From the NCBI GenBank assembly GCA_009903935.1, contig WYEG01000036.1, positions 1 through 45,530 on the forward strand: a stretch of DNA of 45,530 nucleotides, in the 5' to 3' direction. A program made the position numbers and the translations under genes. Below, piece by piece: positions 39,393-45,530 of this stretch (the stretch's first letter is position 1; each line of letters begins with the position of its first letter). This stretch comes from Caldimicrobium sp. (GTDB lineage Bacteria > Desulfobacterota > Thermodesulfobacteria > Thermodesulfobacteriales > Thermodesulfobacteriaceae). The notes under the pieces are model-generated. The model worked only from the letters and a program-made list of their open reading frames with translations. It had not been told where the DNA came from and did not search any database.

Positions 39393-41141
39393 CTAAGCAA
39401 GCTTAAACCTATCTGCTACCTCTTTTAGTTTTTCAATGACTTCTTCCAAGGTTTTAGCTATTTCGCTATTTTCTGAAGCTAAGGACCTTAGTTTTTCTAC
39501 CGCCTGGAGGAGTTCATCCATGGTTTGACTGATCTCAGCCGTTGACCTTGAGCTCTCTTGCAAGTAGTTGTTCATCTCTCCGATGGTGATAGTCTGTTCT
39601 TCTGTTGCGCTTGCTATGACATTTGCCGCATCGTTTATTTGGATCACGCTCTCTTTTATGCCTTCAATGGCCGTGATGGTTTCTTTGACATTTTCTTGAA
39701 TGGTTTTGATCATGTCTTCAATGGTTTTGGTAGCTTGCTGCGTCTGTCTTGCAAGCTCTTTAACCTCGTTTGCCACAACCGCAAAGCCCTTTCCGGCTTC
39801 ACCTGCTCTTGCCGCCTCAATCGAGGCATTAAGAGCCAAGAGATTAGTGGCCTCGGCGATGTTGTTGATAAGGGTAATGATTTCTCCGATCTTTTCGCTG
39901 TTCTCAAGAAGCTTTTCCACAATCTGATGAGCCATCTCGGTCCTTTCCTTTGCGTCCTTTGTCATGTCTGTAGTCTTAAGGACGCTTTTTGTGATCTCCT
40001 GAATGGCAAGGTTCATCTGTTCAAAGGAGTGGGTTACCTCAGAAAGGCTCGTGTTTATCTCTACGATCTTCTGGTTCACTACCTCAGTAACTGTAGCTAA
40101 GTTGTTTGCTGAAAGGTCTACATCTTGAGATTTTTGCTGAAGGTTTGCGCTGATGGGTAAAACATTTTTGATAGCCTCAACAAGCCTTTGAATAAGCTCG
40201 ACTAACCCTCCTCTCATCCTCTCAAGGGTGGAAATAAGCCTTCCTATTTCATCGTCTTTATTATAGCTAAACCTAACGGAAAGGTTCCCTTGAGCTAACT
40301 CTTCTGCGACCTCCATCACCAGGCTTATGGGTTTCTGCAGGTTTTCCCTCATGAAGCGATGGATAACCAGTCCCGCAATTAAAAGCAAGGTAAAAGTAAT
40401 AAGAGCTGAGATGCCTATAACCAGATAAAGCCTGTTTAAATGCGTGTCAAGGAAGTAAATGATCTCAAAGGCTCCGTGGATTTCTCCTGCCTTCCAGCCT
40501 TCCATCGGACCGCCTGTTAGGTCCTTACCTTCTTTGTTCCCCCAAAGCTCATAGGATTTTGCTGGGTCGCCATGGCAAATAAGGCAGTCTTCGGTCAAGA
40601 TAACAGGACGAAAAACCCTAACAGCCTTCCTCTCCTTTCCAGAAGCCGGGTCTTTATATTTACCCTCAACCACATAGGTCCCCTTAATCTTCCCCTCCTG
40701 GTACATCTTCAGCACCACCTTTTCAACATCATCCGGTGCGTTGGCAGGGTTCCGCGGATATTCCTTAGGTACTCTAAAGAGATATCCTCCCTCTTTTTCT
40801 CCCAACTTTAGGGTCACCATTGACTGAACAACGGGCACGATGTTTAAAAATTCGGCAACTACTTTTTTGTATTCTGCCTCATCTCCCCTTGCCTTAGCAG
40901 AAAGGGCTCTTTCTTTAAGCTGAACCATAAGCTCTTTAAAGACGCCAGCTTCATGAAGTTTTCCAAAGTTTTTTCTGATGTTTTCACCTTGCAAGATGAT
41001 CCCCTCTGCTCCGATTATCAAGGTTTTCTTGAACTGAGAGTAGGTGTTGTAGCTCTGGATGGCAAAGGTAACCACCACAAGGATAGCGATCATTACTACT
41101 ACAATAAAAAGGATCCGGGAAATGAGCGAGCTTCTTTTCAT
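39393..41141 (-). CDS. Methyl-accepting chemotaxis protein with periplasmic haem-c sensor
   Basis: A 582-residue receptor. TM1 spans about 9-30. The periplasmic sensor (about 31-238) resembles the Tll0287-like (DUF3365) domain and contains C186-L-I-C189-H190 in [19 protein letters not shown], a haem c attachment motif. TM2 (about 239-262) leads to HAMP (264-316) and a methylation/signalling region with the hairpin tip [19 protein letters not shown] then [10 protein letters not shown]. It should sense redox state, oxygen or a gas and signal to CheA. AGGAGG precedes the ATG. It lies between the aminotransferase and hisB. Confidence 0.93.
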   Translation of the reverse strand: MKRSSLISRILFIVVVMIAILVVVTFAIQSYNTYSQFKKTLIIGAEGIILQGENIRKNFGKLHEAGVFKELMVQLKERALSAKARGDEAEYKKVVAEFLNIVPVVQSMVTLKLGEKEGGYLFRVPKEYPRNPANAPDDVEKVVLKMYQEGKIKGTYVVEGKYKDPASGKERKAVRVFRPVILTEDCLICHGDPAKSYELWGNKEGKDLTGGPMEGWKAGEIHGAFEIIYFLDTHLNRLYLVIGISALITFTLLLIAGLVIHRFMRENLQKPISLVMEVAEELAQGNLSVRFSYNKDDEIGRLISTLERMRGGLVELIQRLVEAIKNVLPISANLQQKSQDVDLSANNLATVTEVVNQKIVEINTSLSEVTHSFEQMNLAIQEITKSVLKTTDMTKDAKERTEMAHQIVEKLLENSEKIGEIITLINNIAEATNLLALNASIEAARAGEAGKGFAVVANEVKELARQTQQATKTIEDMIKTIQENVKETITAIEGIKESVIQINDAANVIASATEEQTITIGEMNNYLQESSRSTAEISQTMDELLQAVEKLRSLASENSEIAKTLEEVIEKLKEVADRFKLA

Positions 41142-41158
41142 ACAATCCTCCTAAGTAT

Positions 41159-42358
41159 TTATTTCAACTTTTTCAAAGCTATATTAATTCTATCAACCGC
41201 TAACTTTAACACTTCCTCTGAGGTGGCAAAGGATATTCTTAAAAAGGCATCATCCCCAAAGGCTACCCCTGGAACCAAGGCAACCTTTGCTTGGTCAAGA
41301 AGATAGTCTGCCATATCAAGCGAGCTTTGAATTTCTTTCTCAGCTTCGGTTTTTCTGCCATAGTAAGCCGAAAAGTCAACGAAAACATAGAAGGCACCTT
41401 GAGGTTCATGAAACCTAAGCCCGGGTATTTCTCTCAGAGCCTGGCACAAGACCTTAGCCCTATTGGCAAAGGCTTCAACCATAACCTTTACAGGCTCTTG
41501 CGGTCCAGTAAGCGCCGCTTCAGCCCCTTTCTGGGCAAAGGATGTAGCATGGGATGTGCTTTGCCCTTGAAGGTTTGAGCAGGCTTTAATCACCTCCTTT
41601 GGTCCTACTGCCCAGCCTATCCTCCAACCCGTCATGGCGTAAGTCTTTGAAACACCGTTAACTAAAAAGACCCTATCCTTTAGCTCCTTCGCAAAGGTTA
41701 AGATGTTTTCCGGACCCTTTCCGTCAAACCTTAAACGATCGTAGATATCATCGCTTATGACCCAAAGATTGTGCTTTTTGATAATTTCAGAAAGCCCAAG
41801 ATAAAATTCCCGTCTATAAATAAGCCCCGTAGGATTGGAGGGGCTGTTTAATATCATCCCCTTTGTGCTTGGGCTAATGGATGCTTCAACATCGGTTAAG
41901 TCTGGCTCAAACCGCTTCTCAAAGCTTGAAGAAACAATCTTCGGGATACCCCCAGCTATCTCCACCATCGGAGGATAAGAAACCCAGTAGGGAGAAAGTA
42001 TTAAGACCTCATCTCCAAGGTTCACAAGGGCTAAAAGAAGATTAAATATGGCTTGCTTTGCACCGGATGCAACGATTACCTCTTCAGGGCTGTAATCAAG
42101 CCCATAATCCTCTTTTATACGTTGACAGATGGCTTTTCTTAGACTCAGAATTCCTTGGGTAGCCACATACTTGGTAAAACCCTCTTCAAGGGCTTTGATG
42201 CAGGCTTTTTTTATGTGTTCAGGAGTATCAAAATCAGGCTCACCTGCCGAAAGATTTAAGATGTCTTCACCTTGCTCTTTAAGAGCTTTGGCTTTAGCGT
42301 CTATGGCTAAGGTTGCGGAAGGTTTAAGACCTTTTACCCTTTCGGAAAGAAAGCTCAT
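41159..42358 (-). CDS. Class I aspartate/aromatic aminotransferase
   Basis: A 399-residue PLP enzyme of the aminotransferase Ib subgroup. Motifs: LSAGEPDFDTPEHI, YVATQGILSLRKAI, ILNSPSNPTGLIY, a conserved Tyr/Asp in WVISDDIYDRL, PLP lysine in VNGVSKTYAMTGWRIGW, and the substrate arginine in FLRISFATSEEVL. Aspartate aminotransferase is the usual activity, but substrate range cannot be read off. AGGAGG is before the ATG, 38 bases after a promoter. Confidence 0.93.
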   Translation of the reverse strand: MSFLSERVKGLKPSATLAIDAKAKALKEQGEDILNLSAGEPDFDTPEHIKKACIKALEEGFTKYVATQGILSLRKAICQRIKEDYGLDYSPEEVIVASGAKQAIFNLLLALVNLGDEVLILSPYWVSYPPMVEIAGGIPKIVSSSFEKRFEPDLTDVEASISPSTKGMILNSPSNPTGLIYRREFYLGLSEIIKKHNLWVISDDIYDRLRFDGKGPENILTFAKELKDRVFLVNGVSKTYAMTGWRIGWAVGPKEVIKACSNLQGQSTSHATSFAQKGAEAALTGPQEPVKVMVEAFANRAKVLCQALREIPGLRFHEPQGAFYVFVDFSAYYGRKTEAEKEIQSSLDMADYLLDQAKVALVPGVAFGDDAFLRISFATSEEVLKLAVDRINIALKKLK

Positions 42359-42398
42359 GAAACCTCCTAAAAAGGATTTTCGAGCCTACTTTTAATTG

Positions 42399-42427
42399 AA
42401 TATACTTAAAATTTGTGCCCATGACAA
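42399..42427 (-). promoter_or_regulatory. Promoter for the aminotransferase/chemoreceptor/hisB operon
   Basis: On the minus strand TTGTCA (42422-42427), 17 bases, TATATT (42399-42404). A leader of about 34 bases with AGGAGG follows, so this one is a normal leadered transcript. Confidence 0.55.
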
Positions 42428-42486
42428 GGCGATTTTAGACCCTTATCCTTTACCCTTAAGGTTAATCCTTTTTGAATGCGCAACCA

Positions 42487-43080
42487 TCATATCGATGGTC
42501 CTTTCTTATTTATTTTGCCTGCGATGCCATAAGCATACTTGTTAAACATCTCAATCCTCTTAACCTCTATTCCAGCCCTTCTTAAATAATTCTTGACCTC
42601 ATCCTCAGAATATACTTCTGAGGGAGGAGGTCCTTTGTCTCTATCTATCTTTGTCCAGTCTACAATCAAAAGGGTTGCATGAGCCTTCGCAACCCTTTTT
42701 ATCTCTTCAAGGTATTTTTGCGGTTCTTTAAGCTCATGAAAAACAAAGGCCATGAAGATAAAATCTATGGAGCTTTCAGGCAGCGGTATAGAATCCTCCC
42801 CTGACTTTAGGACCTCAACGTTTCTCAGCCTTAAATCTTCAACCCTTTTCTTGGCATAATCAAGGAGCTTCGGTTCAATGTCTACGGCATAGACCTTTCC
42901 TTTTTCACCAACAAGTTTTGAAAGATAAGGGAGGTAAAAACCTGTGCCTGTCCCTACATCAAGAACAGCCATTCCTTCTTTTAGACAAAATTTATTTAGA
43001 ACTGCTTCTGGGTGAAATATTTCAAGCCTTGAAGGGTCCTCTAATTTTTCAAGCATTGAGGGATCAAACTTATGCGCCAT
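42487..43080 (-). CDS. Class I SAM-dependent methyltransferase (UbiE-like)
   Basis: A 197-residue methyltransferase with FHPEAVLNKFCLKEGMAVLD leading into SAM motif I VLDVGTGTGFYLPYLSKLVG, then YAVDIEPKLLDYAKKRV, SGEDSIPLPESSIDFIFMAFV and VFHELKEPQKYLEEIKRV. It looks like the UbiE/arsenite methyltransferase-like superfamily without the Cys set of arsenite enzymes. Substrate unknown. The ATG lies six bases after a perfect -10 box, so its mRNA should be leaderless. Confidence 0.82.
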   Translation of the reverse strand: MAHKFDPSMLEKLEDPSRLEIFHPEAVLNKFCLKEGMAVLDVGTGTGFYLPYLSKLVGEKGKVYAVDIEPKLLDYAKKRVEDLRLRNVEVLKSGEDSIPLPESSIDFIFMAFVFHELKEPQKYLEEIKRVAKAHATLLIVDWTKIDRDKGPPPSEVYSEDEVKNYLRRAGIEVKRIEMFNKYAYGIAGKINKKGPSI

Positions 43081-43086
43081 ATCGTT

Positions 43087-43114
43087 ATTATACCTCTTTG
43101 TAAGCCCTTGACAA
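43087..43114 (-). promoter_or_regulatory. Leaderless-type promoter for the UbiE-like methyltransferase
   Basis: On the minus strand TTGTCA (43109-43114), 16 bases, TATAAT (43087-43092), six bases, ATG. It is the clearest leaderless geometry in the window. The -35 overlaps that of the divergent tRNA promoter. Confidence 0.6.
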
Positions 43115-43143
43115 CCTTATAGATATTGATTAATTATTATAAT
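43108..43143 (+). promoter_or_regulatory. Promoter for tRNA(CAU)-NIF3-zinc ribbon-Sua5 transcript
   Basis: TTGACA (43108-43113) is perfect. Seventeen bases later is TAATTA (43131-43136); a better -10, TATAAT at 43138-43143, lies at longer spacing but at the right distance from the tRNA 5' end. It shares TTGACAA with the divergent promoter. Confidence 0.5.
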
Positions 43144-43150
43144 ATGAAAT

Positions 43151-43224
43151 GGGCCCGTAGCTCAGCTGGTTAGAGCCGCCGGCTCATAACCGGAAGGTCC
43201 CAGGTTCGAGTCCTGGCGGGCCCA
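43151..43224 (+). tRNA. tRNA with CAT anticodon (Met elongator or Ile2)
   Basis: Acceptor arms GGGCCCG/CGGGCCC, D stem GCTC/GAGC, anticodon stem GCCGG/CCGGA (outer pair mismatched) with loop CTCATAA, T loop TTCGAGT, discriminator A. It is not an initiator, since the 1-72 pair is G-C and the anticodon stem lacks the three G-C pairs of initiators. GGCTCATAACC resembles Ile2 tRNAs with lysidine-modified C34, but elongator Met is possible. CCA is not encoded. Confidence 0.9.
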
Positions 43225-43238
43225 TCAATTCTTTGATA

Positions 43239-44066
43239 ATGAACCTTACGGTTTCTGATATCTTAGAGTTTTTAGAAAACGTTGCTCCTTCTTCCTTAGC
43301 AGAAAAAAATGACCCCATAGGGTTACAAGTCGGTTCAAAAAAAGCTCTTGTTAGGGGCATCCTCTTAACGGTTGACCCAAGCCTCTCAGCTTGCAAGTTC
43401 GCTATAGAGCAGGGTTTAAACATCATCGTATCTCATCATCCACTTTTCTATAATCCGGTGCAAAGCTTAACCCCTGATGCTTACCCAGGAAATGTTGCCT
43501 ACTTTGCGGTTAAAGAAGGTCTAAATCTTATTGCTTGGCATACCCCGCTTGATAAAGTCTCTTGGGGTGTAAGTGCAGCCCTTGCGGAAAGGCTTGGCTT
43601 ATCCCCTGAAAGCCCGATCCTTTCTGAAACTTCCTTGGGTGAGGGCTACGGGCTTGGGGTTCTGGTAAAATTTTCAAAATCTGTTAAACTTGGTGAGCTT
43701 GCAAAAGAAGTAGCAAAGAAGGTCAATTCTTGGGTGATGATGGTTGGAGACGAAAATTGCGAGGTAGATAGCTTAGGCATCTGTGGAGGTTCATGCTCCT
43801 TTCTTATGGAACACTTAAAGAAGCTCTCAGTTAAAACCCTTCTAACTTCGGATGTTAAATATCATACTGCCAAACAAGCCGAAGAAGAAGGCTTCAATTT
43901 CTTAATCGTAGACCACGGCGTAGCTGAAAGCTTTGTGCTTCCTAAGCTCAAAAAAAGGCTTAATCAATTTCTCTCCAAAAGAGGATCCCAAGTCCCCATA
44001 GTAATTTTTACCGAAAAAAGTCCATACAAGACCATACAGGAGGTGCAGGCTAAAAATGCAGGATGA
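43239..44066 (+). CDS. NIF3/YbgI-family metal-binding protein
   Basis: A 275-residue protein of the NIF3 family (GTP cyclohydrolase I type 2 homologue). It has VSDILEFLENVAPSSLAEKND then PIGLQVG, the metal-binding VSHHPLFYNPVQSL, AWHTPLDKVSWGVS, ICGGSCSFL, SDVKYHTA and VDHGVAE. Family members are toroids with a dinuclear metal site; function is unsettled. The ATG at 43239 begins 14 bases after the tRNA; an in-frame TTG at 43233 is the alternative. There is no Shine-Dalgarno. It overlaps the zinc-ribbon gene by 11 bases. Confidence 0.88.
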   Translation: MNLTVSDILEFLENVAPSSLAEKNDPIGLQVGSKKALVRGILLTVDPSLSACKFAIEQGLNIIVSHHPLFYNPVQSLTPDAYPGNVAYFAVKEGLNLIAWHTPLDKVSWGVSAALAERLGLSPESPILSETSLGEGYGLGVLVKFSKSVKLGELAKEVAKKVNSWVMMVGDENCEVDSLGICGGSCSFLMEHLKKLSVKTLLTSDVKYHTAKQAEEEGFNFLIVDHGVAESFVLPKLKKRLNQFLSKRGSQVPIVIFTEKSPYKTIQEVQAKNAG

Positions 44067-44817
44067 TATTGTGCGACTCATTGAGTTGCAGAAGCTTGAC
44101 TTAGAAATTCTAAAGTTAGAAAGGTCAAAGGCAGAGGTCCCAGAAGCATTAAAGAAAGCAAAAGAGAAAAAAGAAAACCTTGAGGGAAAATTAGCTAACC
44201 TTACAGCGATCATCGAAGAAAAGGAAGCTCAAAGAAAACTTTTTGAAGAGGAGCTAAAAGAGGAAATAAAGAGGCTTAAACAAACTCAGGCTCGACTAAC
44301 CCAAATCAGAGGAACAAGGGAATATCAAATCTTACTTGCTGAAATAGAAGAGATAAAAAGAACAAACAAGCAAAAGGAAGAGGAAATCCTTAAGCTTATG
44401 GAGGAAATAGAAAAGCTAACAGAAGAAAAAAACAAAATTGAAGAGGAATTGAATAAGATTACCCAGATTTTCGATGAAGAAAATAAAAAATTTGAAGAGC
44501 TTTGTCAAAAGTTGAAAGAGGAAATAGCGAAGCTTTCGGAAAAAAGGGCACAGATGGCAAAAAAAGTTTCATCTGGCATTCTCAGAAAATACGAAATGAT
44601 TAGGCAAAAGAAAGGGGGAATTGGTATAGCACCCGTTGACAATGGTGTGTGCGAAGGGTGTCATATGGCAATTCCTCCACAACTTTACATAGAAATTCAA
44701 AAGGATAACCGTTTCCATGAATGTCCGCATTGCAAGAGGATCATCTATTTTAAACGGTATTATCATCAAGAACCATTAGAAGAACCGAACCTAAAGGAAG
44801 CCAAAGCAAGTTCGTGA
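44056..44817 (+). CDS. C4-type zinc-ribbon coiled-coil protein
   Basis: A 253-residue protein. Residues about 5-175 form a long charged coiled coil (LELQKLDLEILKLERS-like, KQTQARLTQIRGTREYQILL). A C-terminal zinc ribbon follows with Cys pairs CEGC and CPHC in VCEGCHMAIPPQLYIEIQ and ECPHCKRIIYF. It belongs to the family that commonly follows nif3 genes (CT398-like). Roles in nucleic-acid binding or protein scaffolding are guesses. It overlaps its neighbours by 11 and 4 bases. Confidence 0.9.
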   Translation: MQDDIVRLIELQKLDLEILKLERSKAEVPEALKKAKEKKENLEGKLANLTAIIEEKEAQRKLFEEELKEEIKRLKQTQARLTQIRGTREYQILLAEIEEIKRTNKQKEEEILKLMEEIEKLTEEKNKIEEELNKITQIFDEENKKFEELCQKLKEEIAKLSEKRAQMAKKVSSGILRKYEMIRQKKGGIGIAPVDNGVCEGCHMAIPPQLYIEIQKDNRFHECPHCKRIIYFKRYYHQEPLEEPNLKEAKASS

Positions 44818-45443
44818 AGCGTTATTTTATAAGCCAAGAAAATTTCAGCGCTGTTCTTAAAGAGGTCGGAGAGCTTCTTCGATTAGAGAAGGTGGGAGCC
44901 ATACCTACGGAAACTTTCTATGGACTTGCCTGCAACCCCTTTTCTCAAAAGGCATTGGAACGCCTTGTAGATATCAAGGGACGAGAAGAGGGGAAACCAA
45001 TATTACTTCTCTTGGGTAGGCTTGATGACCTTCTTTTAGTAGCTGAGAGGGTTCCACCTCTGGGTTTAAAGTTGATTAAGCTTTTTTGGCCAGGTCCTCT
45101 AACTTTGGTTCTTCCTGCTAAGAAGAACTTGCCAAAGCTCATCACCGCTGGAACAGGAACGGTTGGGGTGAGGCTTTCAAGCCTTGAGCTAACAAGGAAG
45201 GTTGCCCAAGCCTTTGGTGGACCTATCACGGGAACGAGCGCAAACAAAAGCAATGAGCCAGCCATCTCAGACCCTGAAGAGCTGTTAAAAAAGTTGCCTG
45301 ACCTTGACTTTATTTTAGATGCGGGAAAGACTGAAGGGAAAGCCCCTTCTACTGTGGTATCTGTGGTAGAAAATAGGCTGGAGTTGATACGCGAAGGCGC
45401 CATACCTTTTGAAGAAATAAAAAGAAAGCTTGAGGAAGCTTAG
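44814..45443 (+). CDS. Sua5/YrdC-type L-threonylcarbamoyladenylate synthase
   Basis: A 209-residue YrdC-domain protein that makes threonylcarbamoyl-AMP from threonine, bicarbonate and ATP for tRNA t6A37 synthesis. Motifs: VGAIPTETFYGLACNPF, IKGREEGKPILLLL, GPLTLVLPAKK, GTVGVRLSSLEL and GPITGTSANKSNEPA. It lacks the extra C-terminal Sua5 domain. It starts at GTG 44814, overlapping the zinc-ribbon stop (GTGA). A repeat unit begins in the last base of its stop codon. Confidence 0.92.
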   Translation: MKRYFISQENFSAVLKEVGELLRLEKVGAIPTETFYGLACNPFSQKALERLVDIKGREEGKPILLLLGRLDDLLLVAERVPPLGLKLIKLFWPGPLTLVLPAKKNLPKLITAGTGTVGVRLSSLELTRKVAQAFGGPITGTSANKSNEPAISDPEELLKKLPDLDFILDAGKTEGKAPSTVVSVVENRLELIREGAIPFEEIKRKLEEA

Positions 45444-45530
45444 CATAGCGAGGGAGCAACAAACATGAAGATAGCCAACCATTTATTGTCATCCCGAGCA
45501 TAGCGAGGGAGCACAAACATGAAGATAGCC
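45443..45530 (+). repeat. Direct repeat pair containing the palindromic unit
   Basis: GCATAGCGAGGGAGC followed by (A)ACAAACATGAAGATAGCC occurs at 45443-45476 and again at 45498-45530, a 55-base period. The second copy has the fuller TGTCATCCCGAGCATAGCGA head. The window ends exactly at the end of the second copy, so the array may continue. Confidence 0.8.

Noticed and set aside
43184-43426. Minus-strand open frame ending GPPGLEPGTFRL
   Set aside because: Antisense of the CAU tRNA and the NIF3 gene start.
1-45530. A phage, toxin-antitoxin or multi-gene defence system
   Set aside because: No integrase, capsid, nuclease-ATPase or toxin pair was recognisable; nearly all genes belong to housekeeping families.

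Overview
This window looks like a stretch of core chromosome from a thermophilic, probably anaerobic bacterium. I lean towards a Thermodesulfobacteria-like or other deep Desulfobacterota-like lineage. That is an inference from gene mix and codon use, not from an rRNA. The signs are heavy AGG/AGA arginine use, an archaeal-type phosphoglycerate mutase, citramalate synthase, a CooC-type ATPase, RtcB, a haem-c chemoreceptor and very tight gene packing. I see no prophage, CRISPR array, transposase or recognisable defence island.

Layout. 1-1629 (minus): an Mrp ATPase fused to a FeMo-cofactor-binding-like domain, then a small zinc-ribbon frame interrupted by an in-frame UGA, then apgM, which runs off the left edge. 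1716-5523 (plus): an EamA permease, polA and an RsuA/RluB pseudouridine synthase carrying an in-frame palindromic repeat insertion. 5526-8097 (minus): an NtrY-like kinase and a DUF4390 protein. 8169-8883 (plus): tRNA-Pro, tRNA-Arg and a SpoU methylase. 8869-15269 (minus): a TolC/adaptor/RND efflux operon ending in a methyltransferase. 15330-15700: a cluster of palindromic repeats. 15713-19341 (minus): rtcB, a small lipoprotein, an Smr protein and a THEP1-thymidylate kinase fusion. 19434-22269 (plus): a TrmN6-like methylase, an M24 peptidase, tRNA-Gln/Ser/Thr and rsmE. 22234-26831 (minus): a GT39-like glycosyltransferase, a frame-broken UspA-like gene and a P2-type ATPase. 26906-30349 (plus): uvrB and rsmB. 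30335-32756 (minus): a GGDEF-EAL protein and rsmA. 32915-38807 (plus): a J-domain protein, lysC, cimA, a CooC-like ATPase, cysS and cvpA. 38799-42358 (minus): an aminotransferase, a haem-c chemoreceptor and hisB. 42487-43080 (minus): a methyltransferase. 43151-45443 (plus): a CAU tRNA, a NIF3 protein, a C4 zinc-ribbon coiled coil and a Sua5/YrdC protein, followed by two repeat copies.

Much of the content serves translation and RNA upkeep: six tRNAs, RsmA, RsmB, RsmE, SpoU, TrmN6, a pseudouridine synthase, Sua5, RtcB and CysS. Amino-acid synthesis (lysC, cimA, hisB, aminotransferase) and DNA repair (polA, uvrB) are also present.

Five signals stand out. (1) A UGA inside a zinc-ribbon frame is followed by a hairpin placed like a bacterial SECIS. 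(2) Three divergent promoter pairs share one heptamer as the -35 element for both strands. (3) Many first genes have the -10 box only 6-12 bases before the start codon and no Shine-Dalgarno, and three genes start 10-30 bases after a tRNA. Both point to leaderless or near-leaderless translation. (4) A palindromic repeat family is dispersed between genes and also inserted in frame in a pseudouridine synthase. (5) A UspA-like gene changes frame exactly at a U UUA AAC heptamer.
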